A stretch of 20,333 bases of DNA. It comes from an uncultured bacterium. Its GTDB lineage: Bacteria; Desulfobacterota; WTBG01. Within the stretch, counting starts at the first letter, position 1; every line of letters begins with the position of its first letter. The DNA lies in contig CALJBY010000142.1 of NCBI GenBank assembly GCA_938024025.1, positions 1 to 20,333 on the forward strand, read 5' to 3'. Of this stretch, positions 1 to 5,484 are shown piece by piece. The position numbers were made by a program, and so were the translations under genes. Below the pieces are notes generated by a model. That model saw nothing but the letters and a program-made list of their open reading frames with translations. It ran no database searches and was not told the origin of the DNA.

Positions 1-32
1 AAAGACAGGCGTCACTTACGGCCCCTGTCTTT
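1..32. terminator. Hairpin at the left edge, possible terminator
   Basis: Bases 1-9 (AAAGACAGG) are perfectly complementary to bases 24-32 (CCTGTCTTT), with a 14-base loop. Only a short T run lies within the right arm, and no poly-T tail follows it. It could be a weak terminator of a gene to the left or part of a larger inverted repeat cut by the window edge. The genes on the left are not visible, so strand is left open. Confidence 0.35.
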
Positions 33-118
33 ATCGTGTACATTCCTTTTTAAAGAATATGCTTATCCACAAAACTCCAGTATCCCAGATGAAAACTGGC
101 TTGATACCTTCTAACCAG

Positions 119-207
119 AAATGTTTTAAATTTCGGTAGGAGCGCATTCATGCGCGATGAATTCGCGACTTAAAGCCGCTCCTACCATCACCATATCTGA
201 AAGAAAA
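119..207 (+). repeat. GGTAGGAGCG hairpin repeat, full copy 1
   Basis: The core at 135-186 starts GGTAGGAGCG and ends CCGCTCCTACC, so its two ends pair as a stem. The interior holds small palindromes (GCGCATTCATGCGC and AATTCGCG). A second full copy lies at 10537-10626 in the same orientation, and the match extends beyond the stem on both sides: ATGTTTTAAATT against ATGTTTGAAATT upstream, and ATCTGAAAGAA downstream in both. The repeat ends directly before the ATG at 208, so it supplies the leader and ribosome-binding region of the following gene. Confidence 0.85.
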
Positions 208-552
208 ATGCTTGATGAAAAAGACTTAGAATTTATTAAGAAACGCAGTTTTTTCGCCCGTTGGTGGACTGTAGTGGGAATCGTCATGCTGGCTGTGCTC
301 GGTGTTATGGCGTTATGGCTTTTTGTTAAGGTGCCTAATCTCATAAACCCCCTGCACGTTATAGAACAGTTAAAAGCAGGAACTTTACAACAAAGCTCAC
401 TCGTGGTTATGGCGGGTATGCTTCCTATTGTGGTGTTAGGGCTCTTACTGGTTTGTTGTGCGGTGATTGGCTTTGCATTCTTTTCGAATGAGCGGAGGTA
501 TTTAAGAATTATTAAAGATATGCAGAAGTCAGAAGAAAATGAAAATACCTAA
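208..552 (+). CDS. Small two-helix membrane protein, unknown function
   Basis: Encodes 114 residues if read from the ATG at 208. An in-frame ATG at 157 exists, but it lies inside the hairpin repeat and is unlikely to be the start. A charged N-terminus (MLDEKDLEFIKKRSFF) is followed by a hydrophobic segment at about residues 20-41, a roughly 23-residue polar stretch, a second hydrophobic segment at about 65-90 and a basic/acidic tail (NERRYLRIIKDMQKSEENEN). The likely topology is two transmembrane helices with both termini on the same side, probably cytoplasmic. I do not recognise the family. It has no same-strand neighbour in the window, and its ribosome-binding region (CTGAAAGAAAA) comes from the dispersed repeat just upstream. 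The two hydrophobic segments of plausible length argue for a real gene, but it could be a lineage-specific orphan. Confidence 0.6.
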   Translation: MLDEKDLEFIKKRSFFARWWTVVGIVMLAVLGVMALWLFVKVPNLINPLHVIEQLKAGTLQQSSLVVMAGMLPIVVLGLLLVCCAVIGFAFFSNERRYLRIIKDMQKSEENENT

Positions 553-561
553 ATAAAAATT

Positions 562-673
562 CACCGCAGAGACGCAAAGAACGCAGAGGGAAAAAACAAA
601 TGCCAAAAAAAGATGTAGTTGTATTTTATTATAGAACCTTTGCGTACTCTGCGCTCTTTGCGTCTTGGCGGTG
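562..673. repeat. CACCGCAGAG inverted-repeat element, copy A
   Basis: The left arm at 562-589 (CACCGCAGAGACGCAAAG...) and the right arm at 647-673 (...CTTTGCGTCTTGGCGGTG) are near-perfect reverse complements about 57 bases apart. The whole unit is about 112 bp with no coding capacity, like a miniature inverted-repeat element. Single arms or longer relatives occur at 3926-4082, 5373-5399, 10627-10786, 12916-12934 and 16878-16897. Confidence 0.8.
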
Positions 674-682
674 AGAAATGAG

Positions 683-737
683 ATTGCTTCGTCATTGTCA
701 TTCCCTAGCCTCTGGCCGGGCAGGCCTCGCAATGACA
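683..737. repeat. TTGCTTCGTC...CGCAATGACA inverted repeat
   Basis: ATTGTCATT near 700 is the reverse complement of AATGACAAT near 731. Between them lies a GC-rich stretch containing GGCCGGGCAGGCC. The words GATTGCTTCGTC and CTCGCAATGACA are familiar ends of a noncoding dispersed repeat seen in many bacterial genomes; that part is from memory. Only one copy is present here. Confidence 0.5.
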
Positions 738-746
738 ATTAACTGC

Positions 747-878
747 TCATTTGAGTATAGGAAATTACGATACGAGACACTAGAATATATGGACGCAGGT
801 GAGTTGATGTGACAGTTAGATGAAGTGAGTAAATTGCTTAATGCTTATGCGAAGTCTATTCTGAATTCTGACTCCTGA
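747..878 (+). pseudogene. Decayed C-terminal fragment, possibly four-helix-bundle (23S rRNA intervening-sequence type) protein
   Basis: One plus-strand frame reads through this spacer as an amphipathic helical segment interrupted by a TGA at 810-812. The piece after the stop is QLDEVSKLLNAYAKSI followed by LNSDS and a TGA at 876-878. The piece before it ends ETLEYMDAGELM. The heptad-like pattern and the ELxxLLNAxxKSI ending resemble the C-terminus of four-helix-bundle proteins of the IVS-encoded family. There is no N-terminal half and no start with a ribosome-binding site. The LNSDS tail is encoded by the CTGACTCCTGA repeat word. This is a weak call by eye and could be chance. Confidence 0.3.
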
Positions 879-885
879 TTCTTTC
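854..885. repeat. TTCTGACTCCTG word repeat
   Basis: ATTCTGAATTCTGACTCCTGA is one instance of a degenerate word that recurs in spacers on both strands: near 5400-5428, 6485-6501, 6729-6746, 7580-7616, 10797-10811, 12950-12975 and 17004-17016. Copies are 15-35 bases long and never lie inside a well-supported gene. Confidence 0.6.
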
Positions 886-902
886 AAAGCATCTTTGCGG
901 TG

Positions 903-930
903 AGGAATTCGCGACTGAAGCCGCTCCTAC
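903..930 (-). repeat. Half copy of the GGTAGGAGCG hairpin repeat
   Basis: GAATTCGCGACTGAAGCCGC followed by TCCTACC matches the right half of the repeat at 135-186, with one substitution (TGAAG for TTAAAG). The left half is missing. On the minus strand it begins GGTAGGAGCGG, and the TAG inside it is the stop codon of the lipoprotein gene that ends at 927. Confidence 0.8.
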
Positions 931-1430
931 CGATATCGTTCTCTTTTTTGCTCGATCTGCTGGTCAAGGAGTTTAAGCTCTTCGATAGCCTGTTCGAGCT
1001 TCACGTTTTTTTCAGACAATTGTTCGATCTCTCTCAGGAGATGCAACCGGTTTTGTACATCATACTCTTTAGCCGCTTTCGGATTGAGAGAAATATAACG
1101 GTTGAGCTCTTCAAGTGCCTTGTTATAATGCATGTTGGGATTTTTATAACTGGCATAGAGACTCGCAAGATGAAGATGGGCTTTTACCCTTTCTGACCGT
1201 TCATGATGGCTCTTAATAACGGTTTTCAGTCTTGCAATTTCCTTGCTATAGCCACCGGGCTTCAGGTCGGGTGTAAAGCTTTCTACTACTACTGCTTCCT
1301 TTTGAACAATTACCGGAGGCGTTTCCCTGATGCTTTGCTGTTGAGGGATACAACCAGCAACAGCAAAGACGAATCCACAGCATAACAGTGCTACCTGTAC
1401 CGTCATCCTATCAAATCTCTTATTGTACAT
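927..1430 (-). CDS. Coiled-coil lipoprotein, last gene of signalling operon
   Basis: Encodes 167 residues from the ATG at 1430, which has a strong ribosome-binding site (AAAGGAGGAAAA before ATG). A basic N-terminus and hydrophobic stretch lead to a lipobox, VAGC, with the cysteine at residue 27, so the product should be a lipid-anchored envelope protein. The middle (about 65-130) is helical with a TPR-like flavour (HLASLYASYKNPNMHYNKAL). The C-terminal third (about 130-165) is a strong coiled coil rich in E, K, L and Q. The start overlaps the end of the upstream GGDEF-like gene by 11 nt, so the two are probably translationally coupled and work together, perhaps with this protein as an envelope partner of the membrane sensor; that role is inferred. 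The stop codon TAG is contributed by a half copy of a dispersed hairpin repeat, so the original C-terminus may have been different. No named family recognised. Confidence 0.8.
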   Translation of the reverse strand: MYNKRFDRMTVQVALLCCGFVFAVAGCIPQQQSIRETPPVIVQKEAVVVESFTPDLKPGGYSKEIARLKTVIKSHHERSERVKAHLHLASLYASYKNPNMHYNKALEELNRYISLNPKAAKEYDVQNRLHLLREIEQLSEKNVKLEQAIEELKLLDQQIEQKRERYR

Positions 1431-2919
1431 TTTTCCTCCTTTGAGCTGCCTTCCTGGCCTTGCCTGGCCCACTGGCCATTTCTACCAGGTAACGGGACTT
1501 TGCAGTGCTCGTCGTGCGCCTGTCCACGACACACACGCTTCCAGTAATTGACTTTGCATATTTTTTTACTTCTGCGGCAACCTCTCCGAATTGTAAGTAG
1601 TTGTCAAACTCGCGCTTAGTATTGGTAACCGCAGCAATGGAAAGAGTCGTTATCGGAAAGGAAACCTGCTCCCCATTTCGATTTGCCCAGACAATATAAC
1701 CACGCTTTTTAACCTTGTCATCGTAGTGATCCAGAACGCTCTTATCAAAGTGCGCTGTGATCGTACTGCACATTTTCTCGTATAAATCCGGCTTGGTAAT
1801 GATCACAAAGTCATCTCCGCCTATATGACCGACGAAATCATCGGCAGAGCCGAAAGTGGCCACAGCAGCCAGGATTATTTTGGCAGTTGCTTTGATGAGT
1901 TCATTGCCTTTGGCATATCCATAATAATCATTGTATATTTTAAAATTATCAATATCAACCAGGCAAAAGGCAGTGGGTTCACCCGATGCTATACGTTCCT
2001 GCATATTTCTCTCGATTGAAATGCCGCCGGGAAGTCGCGTAAGGGGGCTTGTGTCCAGGCTCATCTCCTCAAGCTCCTTGAGTCGCTTAGCCATAGTAAT
2101 AAATGCCTCCGATAGGTCCCCCAGTTCGTCACTGTTTCTTATGTCGGGTTTGTAATTAAAATCACCTTTAGATATGATGTCTGTGGCATGCCTCAGTTTT
2201 TTTACGGCTCCGGAGATATTCCGGGTGATGAGCATTGCGGCTGCGACGGAGAGAAAAAAGCCGATAACACAAAAGACTACTGAGACGTTGAAGGCAAGGT
2301 TGCCGATATCTGATGTTTTACCGGTCTTTTGGTTCTGATCAAGGCGTGCTTTTTCTGCCATCCCTTGAATGAGGAGGATTATAGCGTCCTGCTTATCTTT
2401 AATTTGTTTTTCAATTTTTTCTTTATTCAAGGCGGAGGAATCTGTCAGGGAGGAAGACTTCATAAGCAGAATGTCATTATATTCACCATGCAGAGAAGCT
2501 ATCTCATCGATGGGAAAACCCCGATCCTCCGGTACCGCTCTTATTGCTGCAACAAGCTGGTTAAATTGCCTGTCCCGCTCCCGAAACAGTTTAAGTAAAT
2601 CTATGGTTTTGAGGATAAGATAGCGGCGGATATAGAGCTCTTGGGCGAGAATAACATCAATCATTTTCTCCGATGTTGTTATCACGACCACATCGGTTTT
2701 TAATATGCTGTCACTTATGCTGTTCAAGCGACTCAAATTAAGAAGAGCAAAGGCCGATATCAATATGAGCAGGACAACAAGAGGAATAAACCCGAGCATT
2801 AATTTCCTGGCAATATTCAGGGAGAAAAAGTAGGCCACTACTATTTTTACAGCTCTGGAGATTGATTTCTGTATATTTTGCCAATGGCTCTGGTCGTTAC
2901 TCAAATCAGTCTCCCGCAA
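1420..2919 (-). CDS. Membrane HAMP-GGDEF-like protein with variant GGDDF motif
   Basis: About 499 residues. Numbered from the TTG at 2919: a transmembrane helix at about 42-62, a mostly helical putative sensor region at about 63-208, a second transmembrane helix at about 210-233, a HAMP linker at about 233-285 and a GGDEF-like domain at about 290-450. Within that domain, DIDNFKIYND (322-331) keeps the metal and nucleotide loop, but the signature is GGDDF (367-371) and the usual LTGLPNR is LTRLPGG. Canonical GGDEF domains make cyclic di-GMP; the Glu to Asp change and the lost Asn make cyclase activity uncertain, and it may instead sense nucleotide. The start is unclear: there is no ATG, and the second in-frame TTG at 2904 has a better ribosome-binding site (GGGAG) than the one at 2919. 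The gene sits 31-46 nt after the receiver gene and overlaps the lipoprotein gene by 11 nt, so an operon is likely. Confidence 0.88.
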   Translation of the reverse strand: MRETDLSNDQSHWQNIQKSISRAVKIVVAYFFSLNIARKLMLGFIPLVVLLILISAFALLNLSRLNSISDSILKTDVVVITTSEKMIDVILAQELYIRRYLILKTIDLLKLFRERDRQFNQLVAAIRAVPEDRGFPIDEIASLHGEYNDILLMKSSSLTDSSALNKEKIEKQIKDKQDAIILLIQGMAEKARLDQNQKTGKTSDIGNLAFNVSVVFCVIGFFLSVAAAMLITRNISGAVKKLRHATDIISKGDFNYKPDIRNSDELGDLSEAFITMAKRLKELEEMSLDTSPLTRLPGGISIERNMQERIASGEPTAFCLVDIDNFKIYNDYYGYAKGNELIKATAKIILAAVATFGSADDFVGHIGGDDFVIITKPDLYEKMCSTITAHFDKSVLDHYDDKVKKRGYIVWANRNGEQVSFPITTLSIAAVTNTKREFDNYLQFGEVAAEVKKYAKSITGSVCVVDRRTTSTAKSRYLVEMASGPGKARKAAQRRKNVQ

Positions 2920-2950
2920 AAGGGAAAAAATGATATTTTTGATGAGGTTT

Positions 2951-3334
2951 TTAACACTCCAGCAGCTTATCTACTGCGGTTAACAATTCTTCTGCTCCAA
3001 AGGGTTTGGGAAGGGCGCTGTAGAAATTACCACCAACGTTAATGTCCATGTCCGACTTCCCTTCCTCTTTCATAATTATGCCGGACAGGAAAAGTATGGG
3101 GATGTCTTTTGTTGAGGGATCTTCCTTGAGCAATTTTACCGCTTCTGCCCCGTCAATATCCGGCATCATAATATCCATGACAATGAGATCAGGCAGTGAT
3201 TTCTTCGTCTTCCTGATGGCCTCCTTACCGCTCATTGCCGTTAAGACATCATAGCCTTTTGTAGAAAGGATATCGTTGATTAATTGCAATATCCTTGCTT
3301 CATCGTCAACGGTGAGAATTATTTTATTTGACAT
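2951..3334 (-). CDS. Stand-alone CheY-like receiver protein
   Basis: 127 residues from the ATG at 3334, preceded by GGGAGG at good spacing. It is a single receiver domain with the acidic pocket DDE (10-12), phosphoacceptor Asp54 in the VMDIMMPD motif, Ser84 at the usual Thr/Ser switch position and Lys110 in LPKPF. It has no output domain, so it should act by protein contact, probably with a histidine kinase not seen here and a partner such as the adjacent GGDEF-like protein. Upstream, the reading frame stays open as far as 3427 and encodes a stretch that looks like the missing end of the HTH domain. The receiver may therefore once have been fused to that domain, or may still be under a frameshift. 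Translation from 3334 on its own ribosome-binding site is the safest reading. Confidence 0.9.
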   Translation of the reverse strand: MSNKIILTVDDEARILQLINDILSTKGYDVLTAMSGKEAIRKTKKSLPDLIVMDIMMPDIDGAEAVKLLKEDPSTKDIPILFLSGIIMKEEGKSDMDINVGGNFYSALPKPFGAEELLTAVDKLLEC

Positions 3335-3528
3335 AAAAGCCTCCCGTTTACAATTCCATGAGCTAGTAATTGTCGTGGATTGATTTGATCTAATCCACTG
3401 CTTACTGAATGCCTGTTGAAGTGCCATTTATCCAAAAATTTGCAAGCAGGAAGCTTTCCTTCATGTACAAGCTGGTAGACTGATTTTTTGCTGATTTGCA
3501 AATAATCAGCCACTTGCTCAACTGTCAT
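3319..3528 (-). CDS. Excisionase-type HTH DNA-binding protein, apparently frameshifted
   Basis: 69 residues from the ATG at 3528 (AGGAG lies 3 nt upstream, closer than usual; an earlier in-frame ATG is at 3597). The N-terminal part, TVEQVADYLQISKKSVYQL then VHEGKLPACKFLDKWHFN, is a clear MerR/BldC-like excisionase helix-turn-helix. Members normally continue after W-x-F with a helix ending in WI or WL. Here that helix is missing from the frame but appears in the -1 frame as AFSKQWIRSNQ at about 3383-3415, so one base seems lost near 3410-3420. In the shifted frame no stop occurs before the receiver gene, and the two would form one HTH-receiver protein. In the unshifted frame the tail overlaps the receiver start by 16 nt. 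It is first in the signalling operon and would be a DNA-binding regulator if active. Confidence 0.65.
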   Translation of the reverse strand: MTVEQVADYLQISKKSVYQLVHEGKLPACKFLDKWHFNRHSVSSGLDQINPRQLLAHGIVNGRLLCQIK

Positions 3529-3720
3529 AATCTCCTGATCTATAACACGTCCCTTTTCCGGTAAAAGATAGATACTTAAGACCGTTACCGTCTTCATAAT
3601 GGTTTTCGGCACGCAGGTGTATTTCTTTAGAACTATTTGATCTATTTTGGAGAAGGGAGTGGGGTTGGAGGGCATATCGTGGCTGTTTTGTGGCGTTTTG
3701 ATACGGGGAATGTAGTTCAA

Positions 3721-3748
3721 TCGGTTTTATTGGTTCTATTGGTCAACT
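3721..3748 (-). repeat. ACCAATAGAACCAAT word repeat
   Basis: On the minus strand this reads TTGACCAATAGAACCAATAA. The same word occurs on the plus strand at about 17050-17090 within a loose tandem array (TAACCAATAGAACCAATGCA and onward). No coding role. Confidence 0.6.
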
Positions 3749-3768
3749 TAATGATACCCAGTAATACC

Positions 3769-3799
3769 CAGGGGACGTTCCTGAATAATTCACTTATTA
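3769..3799 (-). repeat. GGGGACGTTCCTGAATAA end-like repeat, copy 1
   Basis: The 29 bases at 3771-3799 are an exact reverse complement of 6502-6530. The similarity continues past the GGGG side into GGTATCATT (3753-3760 and 6533-6541), interrupted by a short insertion here. A degenerate third copy is at 10499-10530. From memory, similar GGGGACGTTC termini flank elements mobilised by REP-associated tyrosine transposases, but no transposase gene lies in the window. Confidence 0.75.
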
Positions 3800-3834
3800 G
3801 GTATCTGGAGACGAGATTCAGAAGGTAAGAAGAA

Positions 3835-3878
3835 ATTGCCTAGAATGCACTAAATTTGCTAAAGTGCCTCAATTAAAT
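3835..3878 (+). repeat. AATGCCTAAAATGC-type array
   Basis: ATTGCCTAGAATGCACTAAA followed by TTTGCTAAAGTGCCTCAATT is a run of 10-11-base units of the form TGCCTAAAA or TGCACTAAA. Similar arrays occur at 7632-7674 and 16832-16875, with a short piece at 6711-6724. All end in an AT-rich tail. Confidence 0.7.
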
Positions 3879-3925
3879 ATAAATTCTGGACAAATTTGAT
3901 ACCCCGCGAAGATCACCCCCAATAA

Positions 3926-4082
3926 ATGAATAAAGCACATTTAACGGGGCAGGTACAGGCGCTGAGAGCGCAGAGAAAACCTAATGAAAATAATATAACT
4001 GGAAAAAACTAAAGGAATGAGTTGAAAGGGAGAGGGGGCAATTGTTTATTTACCTTTCAAAACCTTTGCGTACTTTGCGGTG
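3926..4082 (+). repeat. Long CGCAGAG-family element, copy C
   Basis: This unit starts ATGAATAAAGCACATTTAAC and ends CTTTGCGTACTTTGCGGTG. It aligns along its whole length with 10627-10786, and its first 27 bases resemble 16952-16978. The first 84 bases could encode a short peptide (HLTGQVQALRAQRKPNE), and the related copy at 10627 encodes a similar one. The terminal arms are imperfect inverted repeats of the CACCGCAGAGGCGCAAAG type. Confidence 0.75.
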
Positions 4083-4182
4083 AAAAATGATTACACGTTT
4101 TGAATTTGTTTAGGACTTTGTGTTTAGTGTTTGAGATTTGCAAATGATAAGGGTAGGGTGGTATATGGTATGGCACCGGGGG

Positions 4183-4755
4183 CTACTTTGCTTTGCTGAA
4201 ATCGTCCTCTTCTTTTACATGCAGTGTTCGCAAGGCATCAGAAAAATCTTCATCTTCGAGGAGAATGGTTCCATCTGCTTCAATCTGCATTTCAGTGATA
4301 CCGGGATATTTCTTTTCTATTTCATCGAGCAGGTTGGACTGGCGTTTCACTTTTGTGGTGAGCCGTTCATTTTCGATAATAACGTCGTGGTATTGCAGGG
4401 CTGTTTGGAGTGTCACCTTCAGCTCCTGGTTATTCCATGGTTTGAGGAGAAAGCGAAATATTTGACCCTGATTGATAGACTCGATAGAGATCTTCATATC
4501 ACCTCTTCCCGTGATGAGGATAGGAATGATATGGGGCAACCGCTGCTTTATGTTATGTAACAGTTCCACGCCACACATACCAGGCATCATGTAATCCGAC
4601 AGAACAATTTCAGCGGGGAACGCTTCAATTTTCTCTAACGCTTCTTGACCACTGTGTGCGGTTTCTACCTCATAGCCTTCATCACTCAAAATGCTATGCA
4701 AGGTATCTAAGACATCAGGTTCATCATCAACAAGCAGTACCTTCCGTCCCGGCAT
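4183..4755 (-). CDS. Response regulator receiver with coiled-coil tail
   Basis: 190 residues from an ATG at 4755 preceded by AAAGGAACC. Residues 1-120 form a receiver domain with acidic pocket DDE (10-12), phosphoacceptor Asp54 in LSDYMMPG, Thr82 at the switch position and Lys105 in LLKPWNN. The LKPWNxxEL form is typical of receivers related to RpfG and HD-GYP regulators, but no HD-GYP or DNA-binding domain follows. Residues 125-150 form a short coiled coil (IENERLTTKVKRQSNLLDEI), and the rest is an acidic tail of about 40 residues that I do not recognise. It probably acts through protein contacts in a phosphorelay; the partner kinase is not in the window. It stands alone, about 265 nt from its upstream neighbour, and so probably has its own promoter. 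Confidence 0.9.
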   Translation of the reverse strand: MPGRKVLLVDDEPDVLDTLHSILSDEGYEVETAHSGQEALEKIEAFPAEIVLSDYMMPGMCGVELLHNIKQRLPHIIPILITGRGDMKISIESINQGQIFRFLLKPWNNQELKVTLQTALQYHDVIIENERLTTKVKRQSNLLDEIEKKYPGITEMQIEADGTILLEDEDFSDALRTLHVKEEDDFSKAK

Positions 4756-5020
4756 GATTGGTTCCTTTTAAAAGATTGGTTTTGTCCGTACATCTTTGCA
4801 ATACTCCTTTACATATTTAATTATCGGTTAGTAGGCTTCAAAACTTAACACTTTTTATGTTATGCGTTCTAGAGAAGGTTTAGAGGATAAGAGTTTTTTA
4901 GGCGAAAAAGGGAAATGATAAAGCGGAAAATAATACCATATGAGGGCAAATGGGAGGGGAATGGTAAGGGGATATGAGAGCTTAGTGTTGTGCAAGGCCA
5001 ATATGAGGGTAATTGCTATA

Positions 5021-5281
5021 CTATTTTATAACAAAGTGCATAGGTGACTCTTCCTTTGAAGTTTTACTGCCGACAGAGTTTCCACATTGAGTGCAGAGAT
5101 ACTCAAACTTTTCTCCTTCCGGCAGCACAAGAAGCAGTTTCTTTCGGACGGGAACCGCTTCTTTGCATTTTACACAAAAGAGAGATGAGGCCTCCAGCTC
5201 CTCAAATTGCTGGGAAGGCTTGGGCTGCTTGGGTCTTTTGTAGTAAGCAGATTTTTTAAGTTCTTCCATAAGGTTTTTCAT
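5021..5281 (-). CDS. Small zinc-ribbon protein, unknown function
   Basis: 86 residues from the ATG at 5281, with GGAG seven nt upstream. A basic, lysine- and proline-rich N-terminus (KKSAYYKRPKQPKPSQQ, about 9-25) precedes a zinc-ribbon-like core with Cys36-x2-Cys39 and Cys63-x2-Cys66, which should bind one metal ion. The spacing of 23 residues between the knuckles, filled with KKLLLVLPEGEKFEYL, resembles small ribosome- or nucleic-acid-associated ribbons, but I cannot name a family. No signal peptide, so it is probably cytoplasmic. It lies downstream of prmA on the same strand with a 203-nt spacer that contains a repeat arm, so co-transcription is possible but not shown. Confidence 0.75.
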   Translation of the reverse strand: MKNLMEELKKSAYYKRPKQPKPSQQFEELEASSLFCVKCKEAVPVRKKLLLVLPEGEKFEYLCTQCGNSVGSKTSKEESPMHFVIK

Positions 5282-5372
5282 TGTAGCTCCAGGATCGGGT
5301 TGGGGGGTTATCACATTTTGTGTTTTAGATTGCGGAATTCGGATTTATTTTTTTTAGACATTTGCATTTTTT

Positions 5373-5399
5373 CTCTGCGCTCTTTGCGCCTCTGCGGTG
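5373..5399 (-). repeat. Single CACCGCAGAGGCGCAAAG arm
   Basis: The minus strand reads CACCGCAGAGGCGCAAAGAG then CGCAGAG, the consensus arm of the element family, with no partner arm close by. It is followed (plus strand) by a TTCTGACTTCTGGCTCCTGA word at about 5402-5421, as at several other sites. Confidence 0.8.
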
Positions 5400-5484
5400 T
5401 AATTCTGACTTCTGGCTCCTGAGTCCTGTTTTTCCACTTGATCCCTGGAATCCTTCACCCTTCTTTTATACCATATATTTACCA

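Larger units (their letters stand above)
3529..4182. other. Spacer made largely of dispersed repeats
   Basis: No convincing gene. From left to right: a possible leader of the HTH gene on the minus strand (3529-3700), an AATAGAACCAAT-type word (minus strand, 3722-3747), the end-like sequence CAGGGGACGTTCCTGAATAA (3769-3799), the AATGCACTAAA array (3835-3878) and a member of the CGCAGAG element family (3926-4082). Each has relatives elsewhere in the window. Confidence 0.7.

Noticed and set aside
3637..3828. 63-codon plus-strand frame upstream of the HTH gene
   Set aside because: It consists of the reverse of the HTH leader plus two repeat motifs; no start signal.
562..4090. CRISPR-like impression from many similar short repeats
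   Set aside because: Copies are scattered, in both orientations, of varying length and without regular unique spacers; no cas gene is present.
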